53,258 nucleotides of DNA from Oxalobacteraceae bacterium (GTDB lineage: Bacteria; Pseudomonadota; Gammaproteobacteria; Burkholderiales; Burkholderiaceae_D). Positions 44,242 through 53,192 of the stretch are shown here, piece after piece. Both the position numbers and the translations under genes were made by a program. The DNA lies in contig JAIZVZ010000017.1 of assembly GCA_021768485.1 (NCBI GenBank), positions 1 to 53,258 on the forward strand, written 5' to 3'. The notes beneath the pieces are model-generated. The model saw only the letters and a program-made list of their open reading frames with translations. It had not been told where the DNA came from and ran no database searches. Positions within the stretch are counted from its first letter, which is position 1. The number at the start of each line of letters is the position of its first letter.

Positions 44242-44507
44242 GATTTGGCTTGCGAAAATGACTGAATTCGTCATTATAAGGGACGGCGCCGTGAATATGG
44301 CGCTTGTGCAGCAATGTCGGCGGCGACGGCAGCCGTCGAGGACGGCGGACGGACGTCGCCCCGCGGACCCGCTTGTTCCTGCATGGCGGCCTGGCCGCGC
44401 CTGGACTTGCTCAACAAGCATCTTTTTTTGTCAAATATCGTGAGCGCTGCGGCAAATTGCGGTGGCCGGGCAGGCGGTCAGCGACAGCCCTGCCGTATAA
44501 TCTCGGG

Positions 44508-46838
44508 ATGAACAATAAGCTTTTAGAAAACCTCAACCCCGAACAACTGGCCGCGGTCACGCTGCCGGCGCAATCGGCCCTGATTCTGGCCGGCGCCGGT
44601 TCCGGCAAGACCCGCGTCCTGACCACCCGCATCGCCTGGCTGATCGAAACCGGGCAAGTGTCGCCGTCCGGCATCCTGGCCGTCACGTTTACCAACAAGG
44701 CGGCCAAGGAAATGGTCGCGCGCCTGGGCACCATGCTGCCGGCGCATCTGTCGAACCCGACCCGCGGCATGTGGATCGGCACCTTCCACGGCTTGTGCAA
44801 CCGCTTCCTGCGCACGCATTTCCGCGATGCCGCCTTGCCGCAGACGTTCCAGATCCTCGACTCGCAAGACCAGCTGTCGACCGTCAAGCGCATGCTCAAG
44901 GCGCACAATATCGACGATGAAAAATATCCGGCCAAGAACCTGACTTATTTCATCAACAACGCCAAGGACGGCGGCCAGCGCGCTGGCGACATCACGCCTT
45001 ACGACGACCACGAGCGCAAGATGGTCGAGCTGTACGAAATCTATGACAACCAGTGCCAGCGCGAAGGCGTGGTCGATTTCGCCGAGCTGCTGCTGCGTAC
45101 TTATGAACTGCTGAGCCGCAACCAGCCGCTGCGCGAGCATTATCAGGCGCGCTTCCAGCACATCCTGGTCGACGAATTCCAGGATACCAACGACCTGCAA
45201 TACAAATGGCTGAAACTGCTGGCCGGGCAGGGCGGCGCCGCGCACAGCAGCGCCGTGTTTGCGGTCGGCGACGACGACCAGAGCATTTACGCCTTCCGCG
45301 GCGCCAACGTCGGCAATATGAGTGCCTTCGAGCGCGAATTCCGGGTCCAGAACCTGATCAAGCTCGAGCAGAACTACCGCTCGCACGGCCATATTCTCGA
45401 CGCCGCCAATATGCTGATCGCCAATAACAGCAAGCGCCTCGGCAAGAATCTGCGGACCGATGCCGGCCACGGCGAGCCGGTGCGCATCTACGAATCGACC
45501 TCCGACCTGCAAGAGGCGCAGTGGATCATCGAGGAAGCCAAGGGCCTGATCCGCGACGGTGCCGCGCGCAGCGAGATCGCGGTGCTGTACCGCTCCAATG
45601 CGCAGTCGCGCGTGATCGAGCATGCGCTGTTTTCGGCCGGGATCGCCTACCATGTGTATGGAGGTCAGCGCTATTTCCAGCGCGCCGAAGTCAAGCATGC
45701 GATCGCCTATCTGCAGCTGATGGACAATCTGCACAACGATTCGGCCTTCATGCGGGTGGTCAATTTCCCGGTGCGCGGCATCGGCGCCCGCTCGCTCGAA
45801 CAATTGCAGGACGCCGCCAGGCAGTACGGCATTTCGCTGTATGCGGCCGTGCCTTATGTGGCCGGCAAGGCCGGCTCGTCGCTGAACGGCTTTATCAAGC
45901 TGATCGAGGGCGCGCGTTTCGAATGCATGAATCTGCCGCTGCCGGAGATGGTGCAGGTGGTGCTCGATGCCAGCGGCCTGCTTACCCATTACAAAGCTGA
46001 AAAAGAAGGCGTCGACCGCATCGAAAATCTCGAACAGCTGGTCAGCGCCGCCACCATGTTTGTCGGCGAAGAAGGCTTTGGCCGCGATGCCCCGGCTTTG
46101 ATGGGGCCGCGCGCGCAGGAAAGCGCCGGGGCGCCGATTGTCGCCGCCGACGGCACCGAAATTCTCGATGCCGATGCGCCGCTGGCAGCGGTGATGTCGC
46201 CGCTGTCGGCCTTTCTGTCGCATGCCTCGCTCGAAGCCGGCGACAACCAGGCCAGCGCCGGCCAGGATGCGGTGCAGTTGATGACCGTGCATTCGGCCAA
46301 GGGCCTCGAATTCGATGCGGTCTTCATCACTGGCCTTGAAGAGGGCTTGTTCCCGCATGAAAACAGCGCGCAGGAGCAGGGCGGCGTCGAGGAAGAGCGG
46401 CGCCTGATGTATGTGGCGATCACGCGCGCCAAGAAGCGCCTGTACATGAGTTTCTCGCAGACCCGCATGCTGCACGGGCAGACGCGCTACAACACCAAAT
46501 CGCGCTTTTTCGACGAATTACCGGAAGAATCGCTGAAGTGGCTCTCGCCGAAGGTGCAGGGCAACTGGTTTGCCAAGTCGGCCTGGGATGCGCAGCCGCT
46601 GCAGCCCTTGCCGCCGGGGCCCGGCAGCACCAAGGCGATTGCGCAAAAGATGTCGAATCTCGGCTGGCGCATCGGCGAGACGGTGGCCCATGCCAAATTC
46701 GGCGAAGGCGTGATCGTCAATATCGAAGGCGGCGGCACGAATGCGCGGGCGCAGATCAACTTTGGCCGCTTCGGCATGAAGTTGCTCGACCTGTCGATCG
46801 CCAAGCTGGAAAAGGTCGAGCAGAGCCGTCGCGGCTGA
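44508..46838 (+). CDS. uvrD: DNA helicase II (UvrD)
   Basis: This superfamily-1 3'-5' helicase acts in nucleotide-excision and mismatch repair. The 776-residue product has Walker A AGAGSGKTR (from residue 28), VTFTNKAAKEM, GTFHG, Walker B ILVDEFQDTN, VGDDDQSIYAFRGA, TVHSAKGLEFD and VAITRAKKRL. The C-terminal Tudor-like segment (GETVAHAKFGEGVIVNIEGGG) binds RNA polymerase in PcrA/UvrD. ATG 44508 begins 6 bases after a TATAAT (44496-44501), so the message may be leaderless; the frame is open 68 codons upstream. Its stop lies in an 8-bp repeat. Confidence 0.95.
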   Translation: MNNKLLENLNPEQLAAVTLPAQSALILAGAGSGKTRVLTTRIAWLIETGQVSPSGILAVTFTNKAAKEMVARLGTMLPAHLSNPTRGMWIGTFHGLCNRFLRTHFRDAALPQTFQILDSQDQLSTVKRMLKAHNIDDEKYPAKNLTYFINNAKDGGQRAGDITPYDDHERKMVELYEIYDNQCQREGVVDFAELLLRTYELLSRNQPLREHYQARFQHILVDEFQDTNDLQYKWLKLLAGQGGAAHSSAVFAVGDDDQSIYAFRGANVGNMSAFEREFRVQNLIKLEQNYRSHGHILDAANMLIANNSKRLGKNLRTDAGHGEPVRIYESTSDLQEAQWIIEEAKGLIRDGAARSEIAVLYRSNAQSRVIEHALFSAGIAYHVYGGQRYFQRAEVKHAIAYLQLMDNLHNDSAFMRVVNFPVRGIGARSLEQLQDAARQYGISLYAAVPYVAGKAGSSLNGFIKLIEGARFECMNLPLPEMVQVVLDASGLLTHYKAEKEGVDRIENLEQLVSAATMFVGEEGFGRDAPALMGPRAQESAGAPIVAADGTEILDADAPLAAVMSPLSAFLSHASLEAGDNQASAGQDAVQLMTVHSAKGLEFDAVFITGLEEGLFPHENSAQEQGGVEEERRLMYVAITRAKKRLYMSFSQTRMLHGQTRYNTKSRFFDELPEESLKWLSPKVQGNWFAKSAWDAQPLQPLPPGPGSTKAIAQKMSNLGWRIGETVAHAKFGEGVIVNIEGGGTNARAQINFGRFGMKLLDLSIAKLEKVEQSRRG

Positions 46839-46856
46839 GTGGCTGAGCGGCTGAGC
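46833..46856. repeat. 8-bp triplication at the uvrD stop codon
   Basis: GGCTGAGT (46833), GGCTGAGC (46841) and GGCTGAGC (46849). Each unit carries a TGA; the first is the uvrD stop (46836-46838), and the period of eight puts a TGA in every frame. Confidence 0.8.
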
Positions 46857-46858
46857 GG

Positions 46859-46887
46859 CGACCGCAGCGCGGCGCCGCTGCCGGTCG
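46859..46887. other. Bulged hairpin downstream of uvrD (no U-tract)
   Basis: Outer helix CGACCG (46859-46864) / CGGTCG (46882-46887), inner helix CAGCG (46865-46869) / CGCTG (46876-46880), single C bulge (46881) on the 3' arm and a six-base loop. It lies between convergent uvrD and the membrane-protein gene. The same 6+5 bp architecture with a 3'-arm C bulge follows polA. Confidence 0.7.
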
Positions 46888-46921
46888 GGCCCGCTGTAAT
46901 TGGCTTGCTGAGTCTGCTTGT

Positions 46922-47743
46922 TCAGGCCTGCAGGTCGGGGCCGGCGTCGGCGTCAGAGCCGGGCCCGGTCGTCGGCGGCAGCTCTTCTTCGATGGCGCCG
47001 AACAGGGTCTTGTATGTCGCATAGAACGAGCAGTAGAAAATCACGCTCAGGATGATGGAGATCGGCAGCAGCAAGACGCTGGCCAGCGTGACGTCGGAAC
47101 TGAGCGACTGGATCAGTCTGCTGAGCATCGCCGGCAAAATGACGCCAATGACGAGCCAGGCCAGGCCGTACACGAGGAAAGCCAGCTTGGCGCGCCAGAC
47201 CGCGAAAAAGCTGTAAAAAATCGCTTTTCCCAGGCTCATTTTTTTCCATTGCACCAGCGCAGCCGCATACCAGAAAGCCATCGCCGCCGGCAGGTAAAGA
47301 ATGATCGAGAGCAGCATGGGCAGCATGATGTTCGACTCGTCCATGGTCTTGCGGTTCAGTTCGACCTGGTTGTTCAGTACTTTCCAGAGCGTGCCGTCAT
47401 CGACCAATATCGCCGTTCCTAGCACCAGCAGCAAGGTCAGCATGTACAGGCCGCCGAGCTTGAGCAGATTGGTGCGCGCGCTCGACCGGAAACCGGTCAG
47501 CAGCACGCTCGGAAAGACGCGTTTGCCCTGCTCGATATTGGCGCAGGCTTGCATGAAGCCGATCGACAGGATAGGCAGTATCAGCATCCAGAATATCTGG
47601 CCGACCACTTGTATCAGTCCTATGCCGAACATCAGCAGCAGATAGGCGAGAAAAGTCGTCAGCATTTCTGCCGGCTGGCGCATGAACAGCGCAAAGCCTT
47701 GTCGGACCCAGGTCCAGCCAGTACGTGCGGGTAAATTTTCCAT
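46922..47743 (-). CDS. Polytopic inner-membrane protein (BPSS1780-like family)
   Basis: The 273-residue protein has about six hydrophobic helices: TTFLAYLLLMFGIGLIQVVG, FWMLILPILSIGFMQAC, LYMLTLLLVLGTAILV, SIILYLPAAMAFW, FLVYGLAWLVIGVILPAM and VLLLPISIILSVIFYCS. The tail is acidic and Pro-rich. It resembles the BPSS1780 family of membrane proteins of unknown function found beside thrB in Burkholderiales. The start ATG at 47743 overlaps the thrB stop by one base (TAATG), indicating translational coupling. A longer open frame upstream is the shadow of thrB. Confidence 0.85.
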   Translation of the reverse strand: MENLPARTGWTWVRQGFALFMRQPAEMLTTFLAYLLLMFGIGLIQVVGQIFWMLILPILSIGFMQACANIEQGKRVFPSVLLTGFRSSARTNLLKLGGLYMLTLLLVLGTAILVDDGTLWKVLNNQVELNRKTMDESNIMLPMLLSIILYLPAAMAFWYAAALVQWKKMSLGKAIFYSFFAVWRAKLAFLVYGLAWLVIGVILPAMLSRLIQSLSSDVTLASVLLLPISIILSVIFYCSFYATYKTLFGAIEEELPPTTGPGSDADAGPDLQA

Positions 47744-48693
47744 TAATAGAGTTCCATTGCTAAACCGGTTTGTCGCTGGCGCAAGATGCGCAGAAAATGA
47801 TCGGGGTCGTGCGGCGTGAGCATTTCGGCTTCGCGCGGCAGGTGCAGGTCGTACAGGCGCGAGAGCCAGAAACGCAGGGCCGCGCCGCGCAGCAGTGCCG
47901 GCCACAGCGCTTTTTCGGCGGCCGTGAACGGCCGCACCGCGTGATATGCATCGAGCAGCGCGCGGGCGCGGGCAGCGTCGATGACGCCGCTTGCCAGATC
48001 GACGCACCAGTCATTGAGCGTGACGGCGACATCGAACAGCCAGCTGTCGCAGCCGGCAAAATAAAAATCGAAGAAGCCGGTCAGCCGTTCGCCGACAAAC
48101 ATGACGTTATTGCGAAACAGGTCGGCGTGGATCGGGCCGGCCGGCAGGGCCGCGATGGCGCCCGCCTGTGTCTGCTGGAATTGCATTTCCAGCTTCAGCG
48201 TCTGGCGGTCGGCCTCGGATAAGAATGGCGAGACCTTGGGCGCGGTCTCGGCCCACCAGGACAGGCCGCGCAAATTGGCCTGCGATAAAGGGAAATCTTG
48301 CGCCGCCAGGTGCATTCTGGCCTGCATGGCACCGACCGCGGCGCAATGCACGGGCTGCGGCGCCATTTGCGAATGGCCTTCGAGCTTGGTGACGATGGCG
48401 GCCGGCTTGCCGTGCAGACGCGTGAGGATTTCGCCGGCGCGGTTGGCCAGCGGCGCCGGCACCGGGATGCCGCGCTGGGCCAGGTGGCGCATCAGCTGCA
48501 GATAGAACGGCAATTGCTCGAAACTCAGTTGCTCGAAAATCGTCAAGACGTATTCGGCGGACTCGGTCGTAATGAAAAAATTGCTGTTTTCTATGCCGGA
48601 GGCGATGCCTTGGACGGCCAGCAGTTTGCCCAGTGAGAATTGCCCGATCCAGTGGTTCAGGTCGTCCAGGCTGACCGCGGTAAAAACTGCCAT
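47743..48693 (-). CDS. thrB: Homoserine kinase (aminoglycoside-phosphotransferase fold, ThrB type II)
   Basis: This enzyme phosphorylates homoserine in the threonine pathway. The 316-residue product has the APH fold rather than the GHMP fold of E. coli ThrB. It starts [19 protein letters not shown], with the nucleotide loop [17 protein letters not shown]-lysine-region YVLTIFE, the catalytic Brenner motif [12 protein letters not shown], and the metal-binding [10 protein letters not shown]. It is in an operon with DUF2782 upstream (54-base gap) and the membrane protein downstream (1-base overlap). Confidence 0.95.
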   Translation of the reverse strand: MAVFTAVSLDDLNHWIGQFSLGKLLAVQGIASGIENSNFFITTESAEYVLTIFEQLSFEQLPFYLQLMRHLAQRGIPVPAPLANRAGEILTRLHGKPAAIVTKLEGHSQMAPQPVHCAAVGAMQARMHLAAQDFPLSQANLRGLSWWAETAPKVSPFLSEADRQTLKLEMQFQQTQAGAIAALPAGPIHADLFRNNVMFVGERLTGFFDFYFAGCDSWLFDVAVTLNDWCVDLASGVIDAARARALLDAYHAVRPFTAAEKALWPALLRGAALRFWLSRLYDLHLPREAEMLTPHDPDHFLRILRQRQTGLAMELY

Positions 48694-48747
48694 AATATTT
48701 AAAGTCGATAAAGGTCAGGACGGTTCAGGACGGCACGCCGTCGCGGC

Positions 48748-49212
48748 TTATTTTACGGTCGGGTCGGCGATCAGCACCGGCGGCGGCAGTGCCGACTCCG
48801 ATGGTTTGACGCCGCTGCCGGCATTGTCATCCTTGTTGTGCGGGGTCTTTTCGCCGAGATTGAATTCGAGGATTTTCCATTGCGCGCCGCGATTGACCGT
48901 GCTCTGGACATCGCCGGGGATCGCATTGCCGACCGTGGCATTGGGTTTGAGGATATAGGTGCTGCCGCCGGTGGTGACGGTCACTTCAGTGACTTTTCCC
49001 TGCTCGGTCTTTTGCGTGATCTTGCGCTCGGTCTTGGGCGTCGGGATGGTAATCGACGGTGCCAGCGTATCTTCGATCGGTTCGGTCTTGGGCGGCGGCG
49101 TCACGGCGCTTGTTGCGGCGGCGGCCTGGCTGGCTTTTTCCTGGGCTTGTGCGTTCAGCGCGCTTGCGCATGCGCACAGCGCAACGAAAAAAATGTATCC
49201 GGATGAGCGCAT
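48748..49212 (-). CDS. DUF2782 exported protein
   Basis: The 154-residue product has a signal peptide (MRSSGYIFFVALCACASALNAQA-QE) and a DUF2782 domain (about 60-125). The latter contains RKITQKTEQGKVTEVTVTTGG and YILKPNATVGNAIPGD, a short conserved exported domain of unknown function. Ribosome site AGGGGACATATT is strong. A promoter (TTCACA, 18 bases, TACAAT) lies 51-80 bases upstream. It heads the DUF2782-thrB-membrane protein operon and is divergent from polA, the usual order in Burkholderiales. Confidence 0.88.
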   Translation of the reverse strand: MRSSGYIFFVALCACASALNAQAQEKASQAAAATSAVTPPPKTEPIEDTLAPSITIPTPKTERKITQKTEQGKVTEVTVTTGGSTYILKPNATVGNAIPGDVQSTVNRGAQWKILEFNLGEKTPHNKDDNAGSGVKPSESALPPPVLIADPTVK

Positions 49213-49542
49213 AATATGTCCCCTTGATGCGTTTAGCGGCGAAATACCGTCTTGATACCCGCATTGTAGCAAACACACCGATTCCCTGTGAAAATACCGG
49301 CTCTCATATGTCAAATGCGAGCCAAATGCGGGCGAAATATCGGTGCCGTTGTTGTCATGGCGTTGCCAGGCCGTTTTGGGCTGCAGAGGGCGGCAGAGGG
49401 CGGCGAACAGCGGCCGATTGCAGTGATAGCCGATGCGGGCGGAAATTCTGCGATAATTGACGACCGACACCGCCCGGCTGCGGCGCCTTATCTGGCCTCC
49501 AATCTGGCCCTCGATGCGGCGTGCGCGCCCTGAAGACTGCAT
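49213..49542. other. 330-base divergent spacer between DUF2782 and polA
   Basis: Holds the minus-strand promoter at 49263-49292 and a 10-bp duplication GCAGAGGGCG at 49383-49392 and 49393-49402. A GATAAT at 49452 could be the polA -10, but no matching -35 is visible. I see no gene here. Confidence 0.5.
49263..49292 (-). promoter_or_regulatory. Promoter of DUF2782-thrB operon
   Basis: On the minus strand TTCACA (49292-49287), an 18-base spacer ending in TGC, and TACAAT (49268-49263): a sigma-70 promoter with an extended -10 TGn. Confidence 0.6.
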
Positions 49543-52296
49543 ATGAATAAAACCCTGTTATTGGTCGATGGCTCGAGCTATCTGTACCGCGCCTTCCACG
49601 CCTTGCCCGACTTGCGCAATGCCGAAGGGGCGCCGACCGGTGCCATTTACGGCATGATCAATATGTTGCGCCGGCTGCGGCTCGATTTTCCGTCGGCCTA
49701 TATCGCCTGCGTGTTCGATGCCAAAGGCAAGACCTTCCGCGACGATTTATACCCCGAATACAAGGCCCAGCGGGCCTCGATGCCGGAAGACCTGGTGCGC
49801 CAGATCGAACCGATCCACGAAGCCGTGCGGGCCATGGGCTGGCCGATCCTGATGATCGACGGCGTCGAGGCCGACGACGTCATCGGCACGCTGGCCGTGC
49901 AGGCCGCCGCCGCCGGCATGCAGACCGTGATCTCGACCGGCGACAAGGATCTGGCGCAACTGGTCAACGAGCATGTCACGCTGATCAACACCATGAGCAA
50001 CGAGCGGCTCGATGAGGCCGGCGTGCTGGCCAAGTTCGGCGTGCCGCCGGCGCGCATCATCGATTATCTGACCCTGATCGGCGACACGGTCGACAACGTG
50101 CCCGGGGTGGCCAAGGTCGGGCCGAAGACGGCCGTCAAATGGCTGACCCAGTACGACAGCCTGGACGGCGTGATCGCCAATGCCGACAAGATCGGCGGCG
50201 CGGTCGGTGCCAACCTGCAGCAGGCGCTCGACTGGCTGCCGCAGGGACGGGTACTGATTACCGTCAAGACCGATTGCGACCTGTCGGCGCAGATGAGCTC
50301 GATCGAGCAGAGCTTGAGCGCAAAGCCCGAGGACAAGGACGCCATGATCGCGTTTTTCACGCGCTACGGCTTCAAGAGCTGGCTGCGCGAATTGACCGGC
50401 AGTGCCGGCGCCGGCGCTGGTGTTCAGGCGGCGCAGACCGGCATGAATTCGCCGGTCGGGACCGCCGTCGGCGAGCCGTCCGTGTCGGCGACCGACGGCT
50501 ACGAAATGGTGCTGACCGAAGCCCAACTCGATGTATGGCTGGCGCGCATCGACAGCGCCGCCCTGACCGCGATCGATACCGAAACCACGTCGCTGGAACC
50601 GATGACGGCGCAGATGGTCGGCATTTCGCTGTGCTGCGAAGCCGGCGTGGCCTGCTACATTCCGCTGGCCCATTGCTATCCGGGCGCGCCGGACCAGCTC
50701 GCGCGCGAGTTCGTGCTGGCGAAAATGAAGCCGTGGCTCGAAGACGCGGCCAAGCCCAAGCTCGGCCAGAACCTCAAATACGACAGCCATATCTTCGCCA
50801 ACCACGGCGTGACGCTGCGCGGCATCGTGCATGACACGCTGCTGCAATCGTATGTATTCGAGTCGCATAAAAGCCACGACATGGACAGCCTGGCGCTGCG
50901 CCACCTGAACCGCAAGACCATCACGTTTCAGGAAGTCTGCGGCAAGGGCGCCTCGCAAATCTGCTTCGACCAGGTCGAGCTGCAACGCGCCACCGAATAC
51001 GCCGCCGAAGACGCCGACATCACTTTGCAGCTGCACCGGGCGATGTGGCCGCATGTCGACAGCGATCCCAAGCTGCGCTATATCTACGAGGCGATCGAGA
51101 TCCCGACCTCGATCGTGTTGCAGGCGATCGAGCGCAACGGCGTGCTGATCGACAGCGCCCTGCTCGGCGTGCAATCGAACGAACTCGGCAAGCGCATCCT
51201 CGAGCTCGAGCAAGCCGCTTACGAACTGGCGGGCCAGCCGTTCAACCTCAATTCGCCGAAGCAGCTCGGCGAGATTTTCTTCGATAAATTGCAGCTGCCG
51301 GTCGTCAAAAAAACGCCTTCGGGCGCGCCGTCGACCGATGAGGAAGTGCTGCAAAAGCTGGCCGAGGATTATCCGCTGCCGAAGCTGCTGCTCGAATACC
51401 GCGGCATGGCCAAGCTGAAGTCGACCTATACCGACAAGCTGCCGAAGATGATCAACCAGGAGACCGGCCGGGTTCACACCAATTATGCGCAGGCGGTGGC
51501 CATCACCGGCCGCCTGGCCTCGAACGACCCCAACCTGCAAAACATCCCGGTCAAGACGCGCGAAGGGCGGCGCATCCGCGAAGCCTTTGTCGCCGCGCCC
51601 GGCTGCGTGATCATGTCGGCCGACTATTCGCAGATCGAACTGCGCATCATGGCCCATATTTCGGGCGACGAGGCGATGCTGCGCGCGTTTTCCGAAGGCA
51701 TAGACATCCACAGCGCGACCGCCGGCGAGATTTTCGGGGTCGAGGCCGGCGGCGTCAGCAGCGAGCAGCGGCGGTATGCCAAGGTCATCAATTTCGGCCT
51801 GATCTACGGCATGAGCGCCTTCGGCCTGGCCTCCACGCTGGGCGTCGAGCGCGGCGCCGCGCAAAGCTATATCGACAAATATTTTTCGCGCTTTGCCGGC
51901 GTGGCCCGCTACATGGCCGAAACCAAGCTCGAAGCCAAGCAGCGCGGTTATGTCGAGACCGCTTTTGGCCGCCGCCTGTGGCTACCAGAGATCAATTCGC
52001 CGAACGGCCCGCGCCGTCAGGGCGCCGAGCGCGCCGCGATCAATGCGCCGATGCAGGGCACGGCCGCCGATCTGATCAAGCTGGCCATGATTGCGGTGCA
52101 AAACTGGCTGCAAGAGACGGGCGCCGGCAGCAAGATGATCATGCAGGTGCATGATGAACTGGTGCTCGAAGTGCCGGACGGCGAATTGGAGCTGCTGCGC
52201 GTGAAACTGCCGGAGCTGATGGCGGGCGTGGCGGCGCTGAAAGTGCCCCTGATTGCCGAAGTCGGGGTCGGCAAAAACTGGGAGGAGGCGCATTGA
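49543..52296 (+). CDS. polA: DNA polymerase I
   Basis: This repair and Okazaki-fragment polymerase has 917 residues and three domains. The 5'-3' exonuclease (about 1-290) starts MNKTLLLVDGSSYLYRAFHA, with ADDVIGTLA and the helix-hairpin-helix DNVPGVAKVGPKTA. The 3'-5' exonuclease (about 320-510) keeps the proofreading DTE (Asp345, Glu347). The polymerase (about 530-917) has SADYSQIELRIMAH, RRYAKVINFGLIYGMSAFGL and MQVHDELVLEVP, all catalytic carboxylates present. ATG follows GAAGACTGCAT. A U-less hairpin follows 40 bases downstream. Confidence 0.97.
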   Translation: MNKTLLLVDGSSYLYRAFHALPDLRNAEGAPTGAIYGMINMLRRLRLDFPSAYIACVFDAKGKTFRDDLYPEYKAQRASMPEDLVRQIEPIHEAVRAMGWPILMIDGVEADDVIGTLAVQAAAAGMQTVISTGDKDLAQLVNEHVTLINTMSNERLDEAGVLAKFGVPPARIIDYLTLIGDTVDNVPGVAKVGPKTAVKWLTQYDSLDGVIANADKIGGAVGANLQQALDWLPQGRVLITVKTDCDLSAQMSSIEQSLSAKPEDKDAMIAFFTRYGFKSWLRELTGSAGAGAGVQAAQTGMNSPVGTAVGEPSVSATDGYEMVLTEAQLDVWLARIDSAALTAIDTETTSLEPMTAQMVGISLCCEAGVACYIPLAHCYPGAPDQLAREFVLAKMKPWLEDAAKPKLGQNLKYDSHIFANHGVTLRGIVHDTLLQSYVFESHKSHDMDSLALRHLNRKTITFQEVCGKGASQICFDQVELQRATEYAAEDADITLQLHRAMWPHVDSDPKLRYIYEAIEIPTSIVLQAIERNGVLIDSALLGVQSNELGKRILELEQAAYELAGQPFNLNSPKQLGEIFFDKLQLPVVKKTPSGAPSTDEEVLQKLAEDYPLPKLLLEYRGMAKLKSTYTDKLPKMINQETGRVHTNYAQAVAITGRLASNDPNLQNIPVKTREGRRIREAFVAAPGCVIMSADYSQIELRIMAHISGDEAMLRAFSEGIDIHSATAGEIFGVEAGGVSSEQRRYAKVINFGLIYGMSAFGLASTLGVERGAAQSYIDKYFSRFAGVARYMAETKLEAKQRGYVETAFGRRLWLPEINSPNGPRRQGAERAAINAPMQGTAADLIKLAMIAVQNWLQETGAGSKMIMQVHDELVLEVPDGELELLRVKLPELMAGVAALKVPLIAEVGVGKNWEEAH

Positions 52297-52336
52297 ACAC
52301 TGACGCATTGAAGAGCACAATAGCGGCGGGAAAACA

Positions 52337-52363
52337 GCAAACGCTCCCCGCGGAGCCGTTTGC
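52337..52363. other. Bulged hairpin downstream of polA (no U-tract)
   Basis: Outer helix GCAAAC (52337-52342) / GTTTGC (52358-52363), inner helix GCTCC (52343-52347) / GGAGC (52352-52356), C bulge at 52357 and loop CCGC. It lies in the polA-ZIP spacer. It could attenuate or stabilise the polA transcript, or be a weak terminator. Confidence 0.7.
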
Positions 52364-52409
52364 GCGAGCCGGGGCGCTGCCACTTCACCGGATACCATAG
52401 GGGACCGTC

Positions 52410-53192
52410 ATTCATTCCACGCTTATTTCGATTTTGCTGGCCACGACCATCGCTGGCCTGGTCAGCATCACTGCCGCCGCAATTTTTTCCTTTGCACTCC
52501 TGTCCAAGGTTGTTGAACGGATGGTCAGCCTGTCGGTCGGCATCATGCTCTCGACCTCGCTCCTGCATGCCTTGCCGGAAGCCTTCGAGTCGGGCGCCGA
52601 TTCGCATGCCTTGTTTGCCACGCTGCTGGCCGGCTTGCTGGCATTTTTTATGCTGGAAAAAGTCGCCGTGCTGCGCCACTCGCATCATCATGAAGGCGAT
52701 GGCCATCATCATGTGCATGGCCACGATGCGCGCGAGGCCGGCAAGGCCGGCTGGATGATTCTGGTGGGCGACGGCCTGCACAATTTTACCGACGGCATTC
52801 TGATTGCCGCGGCTTTTCTGGCCAATCCCAAACTGGGCCTGGTCACCGGACTGGCCATCATCGCCCACGAAATTCCGCAAGAGATCGGCGACTTCATCGT
52901 TTTGCTCAATGCCGGCTTTTCGCGCACGCGGGCCTATGCGGTCAATCTGATTTGCAGCCTGATGGCGGTGGCCGGCGGCCTGCTCGGCTATTTCATGCTG
53001 GGGCGCGCCAGCGAGATGATTCCCTACGTGCTAGTGTTTGCGTCGTCGGGTTTTATCTATATCGCCGTCAGCGACCTGATGCCGCAAATGCAGCGGCGGG
53101 CCACGCTGCGCGAGACGATTCCGCAGGTGATACTGATCGCAGCCGGCGTGGCCATCGTGCTGCTGTTGATCGGCCACGCCCACCAGCACTGA
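52410..53192 (+). CDS. ZIP family divalent metal transporter
   Basis: This inner-membrane importer for Zn2+ or related metals has 260 residues and about eight helices. It contains a His-rich cytoplasmic loop (HSHHHEGDGHHHVHGHD, about 84-100) and the metal-site helices DGLHNFTDGILIAAAF and IAHEIPQEIGDF, typical of ZIP proteins. No ATG or GTG lies in frame upstream of the conserved helix. AGGGGA (52399-52404) stands 5 bases before ATT 52410, which starts H-S-T-L-I-S-I-L and completes the first helix, so an AUU start is likely. A TTG at 52434 lacks a ribosome site and would clip the helix. It is downstream of polA. Confidence 0.88.
   Translation: MHSTLISILLATTIAGLVSITAAAIFSFALLSKVVERMVSLSVGIMLSTSLLHALPEAFESGADSHALFATLLAGLLAFFMLEKVAVLRHSHHHEGDGHHHVHGHDAREAGKAGWMILVGDGLHNFTDGILIAAAFLANPKLGLVTGLAIIAHEIPQEIGDFIVLLNAGFSRTRAYAVNLICSLMAVAGGLLGYFMLGRASEMIPYVLVFASSGFIYIAVSDLMPQMQRRATLRETIPQVILIAAGVAIVLLLIGHAHQH

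Noticed and set aside
44523-46475. A 650-codon minus-strand frame opposite uvrD
   Set aside because: Shadow frame; uvrD helicase motifs define the coding strand.
49747-51864. A 705-codon minus-strand open frame opposite polA
   Set aside because: Antisense shadow of polA with no recognisable motif; polA catalytic residues are all in the plus frame.
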